Positions 1 to 5,738 of a stretch of DNA of 7,263 nt are shown one piece after another. How positions within the stretch are numbered: the stretch's first letter is position 1; each line of letters starts with the position of its first letter. The notes beneath the pieces were generated by a model. The model ran no database searches and was not told where the DNA came from. It saw only the letters and a program-made list of their open reading frames with translations. A program made the translations under genes and the position numbers. The stretch covers positions 1 through 7,263 of the forward strand of contig JAFSBF010000194.1 in the NCBI GenBank assembly GCA_017441965.1. Reading direction: 5' to 3'. Source of the stretch: Clostridia bacterium (lineage in GTDB: Bacteria > Bacillota > Clostridia > UMGS1883).

Positions 1-1
1 A

Positions 2-724
2 GCTATTTACAATGCCGTTCCCGGCACCACCATTCAGCTTGCTCCCAGCGTGAACTACGGTACTGTCGTATTCGGTCAGAATGCTTCCGGTAGAGTAGTG
101 GACATTACCGATATGGGCGGCGATGATACCGACAGTTCTATACTTCATTTTGTAAAGGTAATAGAAAACGAGGCTGACCGTATGACACGCCTTGTTAAAG
201 ATTTGCTGACGCTTTCTCAGCTTGACAGTTCAAAGAAGATTGAGCGCAGGAAAAAATTCGACCTTGCGCAGCTTATTTCTTCCGTAGCAGAAAAGCTCAG
301 TATTCCTGCAAAAAACAGCGGTCACAGAATAAAGCTGGATATAAATATGAGCTCCCCCACCTGCTTTGGAGAGCCTGATGCAATTGAGCAGGTAATTACA
401 AACATTATTTCAAACTCTATTAAATACACCCCCGGCGGCGGCAGAATTGATATAGCCTGCTACGGAGATTTTTCAAAGGCATATATTACCGTACGTGACA
501 ACGGAATTGGTATTCCCGCAAGCGACCTTCCCCGTATTTTTGAGCGTTTTTACCGTGTTGATAAGGCACGCAGCCGTCAGAGCGGCGGTACGGGACTTGG
601 TCTTGCGATTGCAAAGGAAATAATACTGCGCCACGGCGGAACTATTGAGATAGAAAGTCCAAATCAGCGTGGCACAATAGTAAAAATAACGCTTCCTCTC
701 TATAATATGGATACAGAGGAATAA
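2..724 (+). CDS. walK: WalK/YycG-like sensor histidine kinase, 5'-partial, anomalous N-terminal part
   Basis: This is the C-terminal part of a membrane sensor kinase of the WalK (VicK/YycG) type, which phosphorylates the response regulator WalR to control cell-wall hydrolase genes. The reading frame is open from base 2, so the start lies outside the window; a GTG at 50 and an ATG at 113 lack a ribosome binding site. From about base 140 the protein matches the family: the second HisKA helix (IENEADRMTRLVKDLL, about 158-205), then the ATPase domain with N-box NIISNS (401-418), G1 box DNGIGI (497-514), F-box FERFYR (539-556) and G2 box GGTGLG (584-601). The DRMTRLVKDLL wording and the YycH/YycI-like genes downstream favour WalK over PhoR. 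Oddity: family spacing places the phosphoacceptor His-Glu-Leu motif near base 59, but bases 2 to about 130 encode unrelated sequence (GTVVFGQNASGRVVDITD). The ATPase domain looks intact. The fragment as it stands could not autophosphorylate in the usual way. Confidence 0.85.
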   Translation, partial: AIYNAVPGTTIQLAPSVNYGTVVFGQNASGRVVDITDMGGDDTDSSILHFVKVIENEADRMTRLVKDLLTLSQLDSSKKIERRKKFDLAQLISSVAEKLSIPAKNSGHRIKLDINMSSPTCFGEPDAIEQVITNIISNSIKYTPGGGRIDIACYGDFSKAYITVRDNGIGIPASDLPRIFERFYRVDKARSRQSGGTGLGLAIAKEIILRHGGTIEIESPNQRGTIVKITLPLYNMDTEE

Positions 725-750
725 AAAAAGTAATCAATCATTAAGCCGAT

Positions 751-767
751 TGTAACACTGTTGTAAC
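751..767 (+). promoter_or_regulatory. Predicted WalR (YycF) binding box
   Basis: Two direct TGTAAC half-sites (751-756 and 762-767) are separated by exactly 5 bases. This satisfies the published WalR consensus TGTWAH-N5-TGTWAH at every position. The 11-bp repeat period is typical of OmpR/PhoB-family regulators. The box lies just upstream of a TATAAT (778-783), covering where the -35 element would be, a position typical of activators. A PhoP-type regulator also reads 11-bp repeats and cannot be fully excluded, but the adjacent WalK-like kinase gene favours WalR. Confidence 0.7.
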
Positions 768-777
768 ATTGTTATTG

Positions 778-783
778 TATAAT
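778..783 (+). promoter_or_regulatory. -10 box of promoter for the exported Ig-like protein gene
   Basis: The hexamer is a perfect TATAAT. A 17-bp spacer would put the -35 at 755-760 (ACACTG), a poor match, so the promoter likely depends on an activator bound at the overlapping WalR box. Transcription would start near 790, leaving a leader of about 37 nt before the ATG at 827. No terminator separates it from the kinase gene, so readthrough from upstream is also possible. Confidence 0.6.
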
Positions 784-826
784 AGTATCAGACGATAATA
801 TCTTATGGGAATGGATGTGTTATATA

Positions 827-1303
827 ATGAAAAAACTCGGCGCACTATTCGCCGTTGTTATTGTAATATTAAGCTGTGTTTCTGCATCTGCAGCAAACCC
901 CGCATATATTTCGGCAAATGACCCCGGAACAGTGCACGACCTTGTTGTTGTGAAAAAGCCTGAAACGAAAAATTCCGCAACTCTTAAAAAGACATACGGA
1001 ATAACGGGAACAGGTAAAAGCGGTGTAAAGGTTGCTTATTACAAATTCAACGGTACTTCATACATATCAATAAAGGACTCTAACGGTGCTATGGCACAGA
1101 CCACAATCGGTACTGCAAATGTTTTTTATAAGCAGGTTGCTCTTTCTGAAGGACATAATAAGTTTGCCGTAAGGGCGGAGGCTCCAAACGGCACATATCA
1201 GGTAGAGTATTTTGACATTAACGTACTTAATCAGAAAATTTTAAACAACGTCAGTGGTTTTTCCAACGGAATACAGTCTCTTTATAACGGCTGGATGAAT
1301 TAA
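827..1303 (+). CDS. Small exported protein with an Ig-like beta-sandwich domain
   Basis: I do not recognise a named family. The 158-residue product begins MKKLGALFAVVIVILSC, a typical export signal: lysines, a hydrophobic core at about 4-16, and then either signal peptidase I cleavage after ASA (20-22) or, less likely, lipidation at Cys17, since the -2 residue Leu is atypical for a lipobox. Residues about 40-134 have the alternating hydrophobic pattern of bacterial Ig-like/Big domains (VVVKKPE, then TYGITGTGKSGVKVAYY, DSNG, and EGHNKFAVRAEAPNGTY). A Gly/Asn-rich tail (135-158) follows. An in-frame ATG at 815 would add four residues, but 827 gives a normal signal peptide. The ribosome binding site is weak (GGATG at 813-817). 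The gene sits between walK and yycH, has a WalR box upstream and a terminator downstream. It probably acts in or on the cell wall; the exact role is unknown. Confidence 0.75.
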   Translation: MKKLGALFAVVIVILSCVSASAANPAYISANDPGTVHDLVVVKKPETKNSATLKKTYGITGTGKSGVKVAYYKFNGTSYISIKDSNGAMAQTTIGTANVFYKQVALSEGHNKFAVRAEAPNGTYQVEYFDINVLNQKILNNVSGFSNGIQSLYNGWMN

Positions 1304-1316
1304 CAAGGTATTAAAA

Positions 1317-1350
1317 GGTTTCAGGCAACAGTCTGAAGCCTTTTTATTTT
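1317..1350 (+). terminator. Rho-independent terminator after the exported Ig-like protein gene
   Basis: An 8-bp stem (1317-1324 with 1333-1340, one G-T wobble) closes an 8-nt loop and is followed directly by TTTTTATTTT (1341-1350). AAAA just upstream of the stem can extend it into the T-tract. It lies 14 bases after the stop codon and before yycH, so it should limit readthrough from the walK side into yycHI. Confidence 0.88.
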
Positions 1351-1355
1351 CAGGC

Positions 1356-1384
1356 AGTCATCGGAAAACTGATGACTAGGAGGT
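1356..1384 (+). promoter_or_regulatory. Hairpin abutting the yycH ribosome binding site
   Basis: AGTCATCGG (1356-1364) pairs with CTGATGACT (1369-1377), giving 9 bp with one G-T wobble around an AAAA loop. The next base begins a perfect Shine-Dalgarno, AGGAGGT (1378-1384), 7 bases before the yycH ATG. The stem leaves the Shine-Dalgarno unpaired. Possible roles are keeping the site accessible, an RNA processing or stability element, or part of a longer termination structure. There is no U-tract, so it is not itself a terminator. Confidence 0.5.
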
Positions 1385-1391
1385 GTGCATT

Positions 1392-2834
1392 ATGCTGCGT
1401 GAGCGTATTAAAAGCTCTGCGATTATTATTTTAATAATAAATCTCATTTTTCTGACGGGACAGCTTTGGTTTGACAGTTCAACCACAATCGGTGCAGATA
1501 CTATGCGCTATATCCGCACCCTCCCAATTGTTGAAAGGATATTCCCATTGCAGCCCGAATACAGTATTTCAAAGGAAAATCTTTCAAGACCGAGAAAATT
1601 TCTTATTAATGACGGTTCTCTCTGGATGGCATATTATAACACCGACATAGGCTTCTCCCCTATTGAGGAGCGTACAAGTGAGATAATAAAAGGGTTTTTA
1701 AGCGGCGATATAACCGCAAGCAAAAAAATTGACAACACCACATGGGAAGCAGGTCTTGAATCACTGAGCATTTATGTTGAGTATCCTGTCAGCTTTGATG
1801 CAAAAATGTTTTGCCTTATCATGGGTGTAGATGAAGACCGTGCACCGACAGAAATATCATCTCTGCACGACCTTATAATACTTCCCTCGAGCGAGGAAAG
1901 CAGTATTTGTATATTAGTGCGTGATTCTGCTGACAACGACTTTTATGCCTATATTTTAAGTGACCGTTATAAGCTTCCTGCATCTGACCTTTCCGTATAC
2001 ACAAATAACAATGACGGATATTATGAGCCTGCATTCAGTACAGGACTTCATCTTGGAGAGGAAAGTAAGGTTTCCCTTTCTCCCCTTGTTCTTTTTTCGG
2101 ACTCACAGCCTTATACAGAGGTACTTCTCCCCCATAATCTTATAACTGAAAGCTCTAGAAACAGGCTCCTTGAAAACTTTTCATTTAATCCGCTTTCCGT
2201 TACCCCGTATGAGGACAGTGACGGTGCATCAAATTATATTGCAAATTACGCAACGGCAAAGCTTTATGGTGACTCCTTCTTTGAATACAGCTCTGTAAGT
2301 GATGACCGTGGTATACTGCTTGATGAGAGCGGTGATGCATATAACGTACTTAACGCATCAATTGATTTTGCAGAAAAAACGTGGAGCTGTGTTTCGTCTG
2401 AGCCGCTGAGCATCCTTGTAACAAGTGACCTTTCAGATTATGACAGTGAAAACGCCTACACGTTTAAGTTTGACTACTACTGCAACGGCAGACCCGTCGA
2501 AATAGTCCTTGATGAAATTCCGGGAAGGCAGAAAATGACCTCCGCTATCGAAATGACGGTAAAGGGCGGCAGACTTATTTCATACAGGCAGTATATGCGT
2601 TCTTATAACAATGTTTCTGTTCATATGCTTTCTGATACATTTGTCACGGCTCTTGATGATTTTGTAAAGGTACTTGACAAAGAGGCAAAAGAGAGCGTTA
2701 CCATAAACGATATTTATATAGGTTATCTTGACCGTGGCGAGGTCGGCGAAATTAATGCCGCCTGGCTTGCAAAAACCTCCGACGGAAAAATTTACCGCTA
2801 TAGCGCAAAGGAGGGTAATGATGAACTGGAGTAA
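1392..2834 (+). CDS. yycH: YycH-like regulator of WalK, membrane-anchored
   Basis: This is a probable YycH-family protein. In Bacillus, YycH is an extracytoplasmic protein anchored by one N-terminal helix that, together with YycI, contacts WalK in the membrane and tunes its activity. The 480-residue product has basic residues (MLRERIK) and a single hydrophobic helix (about 9-27, IIILIINLIFLTGQLWF), followed by a long region without further membrane segments, as expected for a domain outside the cell. Length is close to the family (about 455 in B. subtilis). The ATG at 1392 is chosen because AGGAGGT (1378-1384) sits 7 bases upstream; an in-frame GTG at 1383 falls inside that site. The identity rests mainly on topology, size and gene order (walK, then this, then a YycI-like gene overlapping by 14 bp), because the sequence itself is divergent. 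I see no clear promoter directly upstream. Confidence 0.72.
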   Translation: MLRERIKSSAIIILIINLIFLTGQLWFDSSTTIGADTMRYIRTLPIVERIFPLQPEYSISKENLSRPRKFLINDGSLWMAYYNTDIGFSPIEERTSEIIKGFLSGDITASKKIDNTTWEAGLESLSIYVEYPVSFDAKMFCLIMGVDEDRAPTEISSLHDLIILPSSEESSICILVRDSADNDFYAYILSDRYKLPASDLSVYTNNNDGYYEPAFSTGLHLGEESKVSLSPLVLFSDSQPYTEVLLPHNLITESSRNRLLENFSFNPLSVTPYEDSDGASNYIANYATAKLYGDSFFEYSSVSDDRGILLDESGDAYNVLNASIDFAEKTWSCVSSEPLSILVTSDLSDYDSENAYTFKFDYYCNGRPVEIVLDEIPGRQKMTSAIEMTVKGGRLISYRQYMRSYNNVSVHMLSDTFVTALDDFVKVLDKEAKESVTINDIYIGYLDRGEVGEINAAWLAKTSDGKIYRYSAKEGNDELE

Positions 2835-3570
2835 GATAAAAAATATAATGATAATGTTCCTCATTGCTATGAATATTGCAATGCTTGCTTTTATAGCAAT
2901 GACATCAATGCGTGATGCCGCTGTTCCCGAGGATGTTATCTCCGCCTCACTGTCAGTTATGCAAAGGGACGCCTTTAAATGCGACAGAGAAATTTTTCCG
3001 TCAAAAAGGTACACCCTCCCCCGTCTGAGTGTGAAATTTTTCAGCGCAAGTGAGCTTTCAGAATTATTTTTTTCAAAGCAGCTTGCCTTTCGTACTGTAG
3101 ATGACTCCCTTGTTGCAAGGGAGGATAAGGCAACACTCACCGTATCGAAAAATCATTTTCTTTATAAAAGCGGTTATGATGCTGACCCTTCCCATAGTGC
3201 AAAAAAAGTGAAGCGTGCACTCCGGAAAGCGGGCATAAATATGAGCGGCAGCGTTTATGACAAAAAAGAGGATTGCTTCTACTTCATGTATAAGGACGTA
3301 AACCTCTTTAATATGTATATCAGTGCAAAGCTTGACTCCGACGGAGAGCTTTGCTATGTATCAGCACAGTGGCCTTCAAAGCTTTCTAAGCTTGAGGATA
3401 AGGAGCTTTCCTTTACAAGCGTTATTACAAAGCTTATAGCCGCCTTTCCTGATGGCGGCAGAGTAACGGCAATTGAGCGGGGTTACGCACTTCATTCATC
3501 GGGAAGTAAGTTTTTCTTCTCCCCCTCCTGGCGGGTTAATGTAGACGGTCAATCTAAAATAATTGAATAA
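2821..3570 (+). CDS. yycI: YycI-like regulator of WalK, membrane-anchored
   Basis: This is a probable YycI-family protein, the partner of YycH in controlling WalK. The 249-residue product begins MNWSKIKNIMIMFLIAMNIA, the family's characteristic N-terminus: a short M-[ND]-W-S-K-x-K cytoplasmic stub and a single membrane helix (about 8-27). The C-terminus carries the expected ERGYAL, then SPSWRVNVDG (about 234-243), resembling the P-x-W-R pattern of the YycI domain. The start is set by AAAGGAGG at 2807-2814, 6 bases before the ATG at 2821. An adjacent ATG at 2818 is too close, and upstream GTG/ATG codons would lengthen the overlap without a ribosome binding site. It overlaps the 3' end of yycH by 14 bp, which suggests translational coupling and matched amounts of the two proteins. 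The usual further members of such clusters (a YycJ-type metallo-hydrolase and HtrA) do not follow. Confidence 0.8.
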   Translation: MNWSKIKNIMIMFLIAMNIAMLAFIAMTSMRDAAVPEDVISASLSVMQRDAFKCDREIFPSKRYTLPRLSVKFFSASELSELFFSKQLAFRTVDDSLVAREDKATLTVSKNHFLYKSGYDADPSHSAKKVKRALRKAGINMSGSVYDKKEDCFYFMYKDVNLFNMYISAKLDSDGELCYVSAQWPSKLSKLEDKELSFTSVITKLIAAFPDGGRVTAIERGYALHSSGSKFFFSPSWRVNVDGQSKIIE

Positions 3571-3661
3571 AAAGAAGCGTGCCGCTTCACCCATTTCGCA
3601 TCCCTACTAAATTCAAATACGACAAATGTCGCTTGCGATAAAATTGCGCAATTCCCTATAC
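3571..3661 (+). other. Intergenic spacer with small inverted repeats
   Basis: No gene is seen between the convergent yycI and symporter genes. The stretch holds a 6-bp hairpin just after the yycI stop (GAAGCG 3574-3579 with CGCTTC 3583-3588), a small one at 3620-3631 (CGACA/TGTCG), and a 12-bp perfect palindrome AATTGCGCAATT (3642-3653). CCCATTTCGCATC (3590-3602) is an imperfect copy of CCCAATGTGTCGCATC at 3688-3703. None has a U-tract, so no canonical terminator is visible for yycI here. Confidence 0.5.
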
Positions 3662-3708
3662 GGAAAGATGCGACACATTGGGCTATCCCCAATGTGTCGC
3701 ATCTTTCC
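3662..3708. repeat. Perfect 21-bp inverted repeat between convergent genes
   Basis: The arms 3662-3682 and 3688-3708 are exact reverse complements of 21 bases around a 5-nt loop (CTATC). Lying between convergent genes, it could end transcription from both sides, and its stem base is A/T-rich (GGAAAG with CTTTCC). However, there is no proper T-run on either side (CTTTACTATA on the right; GTATAGGG on the minus strand). A dispersed palindromic repeat or a transcript-end stabiliser is therefore equally possible. Confidence 0.7.
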
Positions 3709-3725
3709 TTTACTATACTGTATGA

Positions 3726-5255
3726 TTATTTACTTATCTGTGCGAGAGCCTCTTCCTGCTCCTTCTGCACATCTTCAAAAACTGAAATCATAGGTTTAAT
3801 ATCCTTGCCTTTAAGCTTTCTGTCAACATAGTTTCTCGTAATCTTCATCACAAGACCCGAAAGAGCTAAAACGCCAATAAGGTTGGGCACCATCATCAGA
3901 CCGTTAAACGTATCTGATATATCCCACGCAAGTGATGATGTAAGCAGCGCACCGCACAAAATCATTACAAGGTGTATAACCTTATACAAAACAACAGATT
4001 TTGTACCGAAAAGGTATTCCCATGCCTTTGAACCATAATGGTCCCAGCCAAGAACAGTTGTAAATGCGAAGAGAAGAATTGCAATTGCAATAAACCTCTC
4101 TCCCCAGATACCAAACAATCCTGCAAAAGCCTTTGCAACAAGGTTTGCATCGGTTGCCCCTGCAGCCATCATACCTGTTTCAAGATTAATAATTCCTGAG
4201 GTTAAAACAACAAGTGCTGTCATTGTACATACAACCATAGTATCGGCAAACACCTCAAAAATTCCCCAGAGGCCCTGACGAACAGGCTCTATAACATTTG
4301 AATTGGAGTGTACCATTACAGAAGAACCAAGACCTGCCTCATTGGAGAATACGCCCCTCTTACATCCTTGTGTGATGATTTCTTTAACGGCGATACCGCT
4401 GACACCGCCCCACACTGCAGGTGCAGTGAACGCATATTTAAAGATTGATGCAAATGCTGCGCCGATACTTTTGAAATTAACACCTATTATGATGAGGCTT
4501 CCAGTAACAAAAAGCACTACCATAAAGGGAACAATCTTTTCCGCAAAATTTGCAATTCTTTTAAGTCCACCGAGAATAATAAGTGTAGCAATTACAAGGA
4601 TTACAATACCTATAATAAGATGATACATTGTAACCTGACCAAACGGAACAGAGGAAAGCGCAGGAACATCAAATGCAGACACCATATTTACAACTATCTT
4701 ATTTACCTGACCCATTGCACCTATACCAAAGGATGCGAGTATTGCAAAAATTGAGAAAAGTATTGCCAGCATTCTACCTATGTATTTGCAGCCCTTATAT
4801 TTTCCAAGACCTTCCTCAAGATAGTACATCGCACCGCCTGACCATTCACCGTCAGCATTTTTTCTTCTGTAATATATACCAAGCACATTTTCAGAGTAGT
4901 TTGTCATCATTCCGAAGAATGCCGCAACCCACATCCAGAATACTGCACCGGGACCGCCGCCGACAATTGCCGCTGCAACACCTGCGATATTACCTACACC
5001 AATTGTTGCCGCAAGTGCAGTACAAAGTGCCTGAAATTGTGAAATTGATTTTCCCTTTACGTGACCTGAAACATCCTTTTTAAAAAGACTTCCAAGTGTT
5101 TCAGAAAACCAGTGACCGATGTGTGTAATCTGAAAAACACCTGTAAGGATTGTCATAATCACACCTGTTGCCAAAAGCAGGTATAAACCCTTACCCCAGA
5201 CAAAACTGTTAATGTCATTATTAAAGTTTGTCAGCCATTCAAAAAAGTTTACCAT
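3726..5255 (-). CDS. Sodium:alanine/glycine symporter (AGCS family)
   Basis: This is a secondary transporter that imports alanine and/or glycine together with sodium across the cytoplasmic membrane (AGCS family; AlsT/AgcS/DagA relatives). The 509-residue product, slightly longer than the usual 450-490, has about 11 hydrophobic segments. It carries family hallmarks: ALAATIGVGNIAGVAAA (about 80-96), GGGPGAVFWMWVAAFFGM (99-116), WSGGAMYYLEEGLG (138-151) and GVFSNEAGLGSS (301-312). The start is the ATG at 5255-5253, with AAAGGAG on the minus strand 8 bases upstream. It ends in a charged, Glu/Gln-rich cytoplasmic tail. A glycine riboswitch in the leader makes glycine the likely physiological ligand and probable substrate. 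The gene appears monocistronic: it converges with yycI and is divergent from lysS. Substrate preference between glycine, L-alanine and D-alanine cannot be read from the sequence. Confidence 0.95.
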   Translation of the reverse strand: MVNFFEWLTNFNNDINSFVWGKGLYLLLATGVIMTILTGVFQITHIGHWFSETLGSLFKKDVSGHVKGKSISQFQALCTALAATIGVGNIAGVAAAIVGGGPGAVFWMWVAAFFGMMTNYSENVLGIYYRRKNADGEWSGGAMYYLEEGLGKYKGCKYIGRMLAILFSIFAILASFGIGAMGQVNKIVVNMVSAFDVPALSSVPFGQVTMYHLIIGIVILVIATLIILGGLKRIANFAEKIVPFMVVLFVTGSLIIIGVNFKSIGAAFASIFKYAFTAPAVWGGVSGIAVKEIITQGCKRGVFSNEAGLGSSVMVHSNSNVIEPVRQGLWGIFEVFADTMVVCTMTALVVLTSGIINLETGMMAAGATDANLVAKAFAGLFGIWGERFIAIAILLFAFTTVLGWDHYGSKAWEYLFGTKSVVLYKVIHLVMILCGALLTSSLAWDISDTFNGLMMVPNLIGVLALSGLVMKITRNYVDRKLKGKDIKPMISVFEDVQKEQEEALAQISK

Positions 5256-5317
5256 AAAAAATACTCCTTTCGCTAATTGCGCTCAAGGAGGATAGAAGTC
5301 TTTCACAGACTTTACAT

Positions 5318-5352
5318 AAAAAACGGAGCTTTTGCACATCACAAAAACTCCG
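5318..5352 (-). terminator. Intrinsic terminator of the glycine riboswitch expression platform
   Basis: On the minus strand an 11-bp stem (5352-5342 with 5334-5324, one T-G wobble) with a 7-nt loop is followed at once by TTTTTT (5323-5318). It lies between aptamer 2 and the symporter ribosome binding site, the standard place for a riboswitch-controlled terminator. The 3' arm (CAAAAGCTCCGT) can instead pair with ACGGAG (5390-5385), part of the aptamer 2 P1 strand, plus CTTTTG (5367-5362). That gives a competing antiterminator. Confidence 0.88.
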
Positions 5353-5384
5353 CATAGTAAACAAAAGTCTGTTACGACCTGTAC

Positions 5385-5561
5385 CTCCGTCCTTTTGCCT
5401 GAGAGATTAGCCCCTTTTTTCAAGAGCCTTGCACCTTCGGCATCCTTTTGTTTCTTTACAAGAAACGGACTTCTCCGGAGCGCTATCCGTCTGCAGTCTT
5501 TACTCAAAAGTGAGAACCTGAGAGTGTTACTCCTTCGGTAGGCTTATCGCCTTTTCCTGCA
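5385..5561 (-). ncRNA. Tandem glycine riboswitch
   Basis: Two glycine aptamers are arranged head to tail in the symporter leader. Aptamer 1 (about 5561-5492) is closed by TGCAG/CTGCA and contains ACCGAAGGAGTAA and ACTCTCAGG. Aptamer 2 (about 5480-5385) is closed by CTCCG/CGGAG and contains GGAGAAG, a 7-bp hairpin GTTTCTT/AAGAAAC, GCCGAAGGTGCAA, CTCTCAGGCAAAAGGAC. The CCGAAGG and CTCTCAGG..AAGGAC cores are hallmarks of the family. A linker of 11 nt joins the two, as in other tandem types. Aptamer 2 is close to consensus; aptamer 1 is more divergent, with GGAAAAGG where GGAGAG is usual. Glycine riboswitches are known upstream of AGCS symporters in other Firmicutes. Here the pairing logic favours glycine-triggered termination. 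Confidence 0.93.
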
Positions 5562-5595
5562 TACTTCGCTTAGCCTCTATAAAATTAACGTATTT

Positions 5596-5624
5596 ATTAT
5601 GGCACATATTTTTACATTTGTCAA
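5596..5624 (-). promoter_or_regulatory. Sigma-A promoter of the riboswitch/symporter transcript
   Basis: Read on the minus strand, a perfect -35 TTGACA (5624-5619) is followed after 17 bp by CATAAT (5601-5596). Transcription would start near 5589, giving a leader of about 330 nt that contains the whole riboswitch and terminator. Confidence 0.85.
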
Positions 5625-5674
5625 TCTTTTTTCCAAATTTTCTGCATTCAACCTTAATAATGCCATAAATTTGA

Positions 5675-5703
5675 TTGACAACAAAGAAAAATAACGATAT
5701 AAT
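5675..5703 (+). promoter_or_regulatory. Sigma-A promoter of lysS
   Basis: A perfect -35 TTGACA (5675-5680), a 17-bp spacer and a perfect -10 TATAAT (5698-5703) make a consensus promoter. Transcription would start near 5710, so the leader is only about 30 nt. That leaves no room for a T-box or other riboregulator. It diverges from the symporter promoter; the two -35 boxes are 50 bp apart and do not overlap. Confidence 0.9.
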
Positions 5704-5738
5704 ATTGTGGTTAGTAACTATTAAAAGGATGATGATTA

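Noticed and set aside
2..724. PhoR instead of WalK, with 751-767 as a Pho box
   Set aside because: The DRMTRLVKDLLTLS segment and the YycH/YycI-like genes fit WalK, and the half-sites match TGTWAH exactly. Pho boxes usually read TTAACA-type repeats. Kept only as a minor alternative.
50..724. GTG at 50 as a true start, making a short soluble kinase
   Set aside because: There is no ribosome binding site before it and the frame is open to the window edge, so the coding region most likely continues upstream.
722..814. Terminator after the kinase gene
   Set aside because: The A-run after the stop codon is on the wrong side and no stem-loop with a T-tract is present.
2580..3140. Open frame of 186 codons on the minus strand
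   Set aside because: It lies opposite yycH and yycI, has no family resemblance and no ribosome binding site, and both plus-strand genes have strong signals.
3620..3708. CRISPR-like repeat array
   Set aside because: There is one long inverted repeat and a few small palindromes, without regularly spaced direct repeats and unique spacers.
4303..5083. Plus-strand open frames inside the symporter gene
   Set aside because: They are reverse-strand shadows of a well-recognised AGCS gene; their composition is not protein-like.
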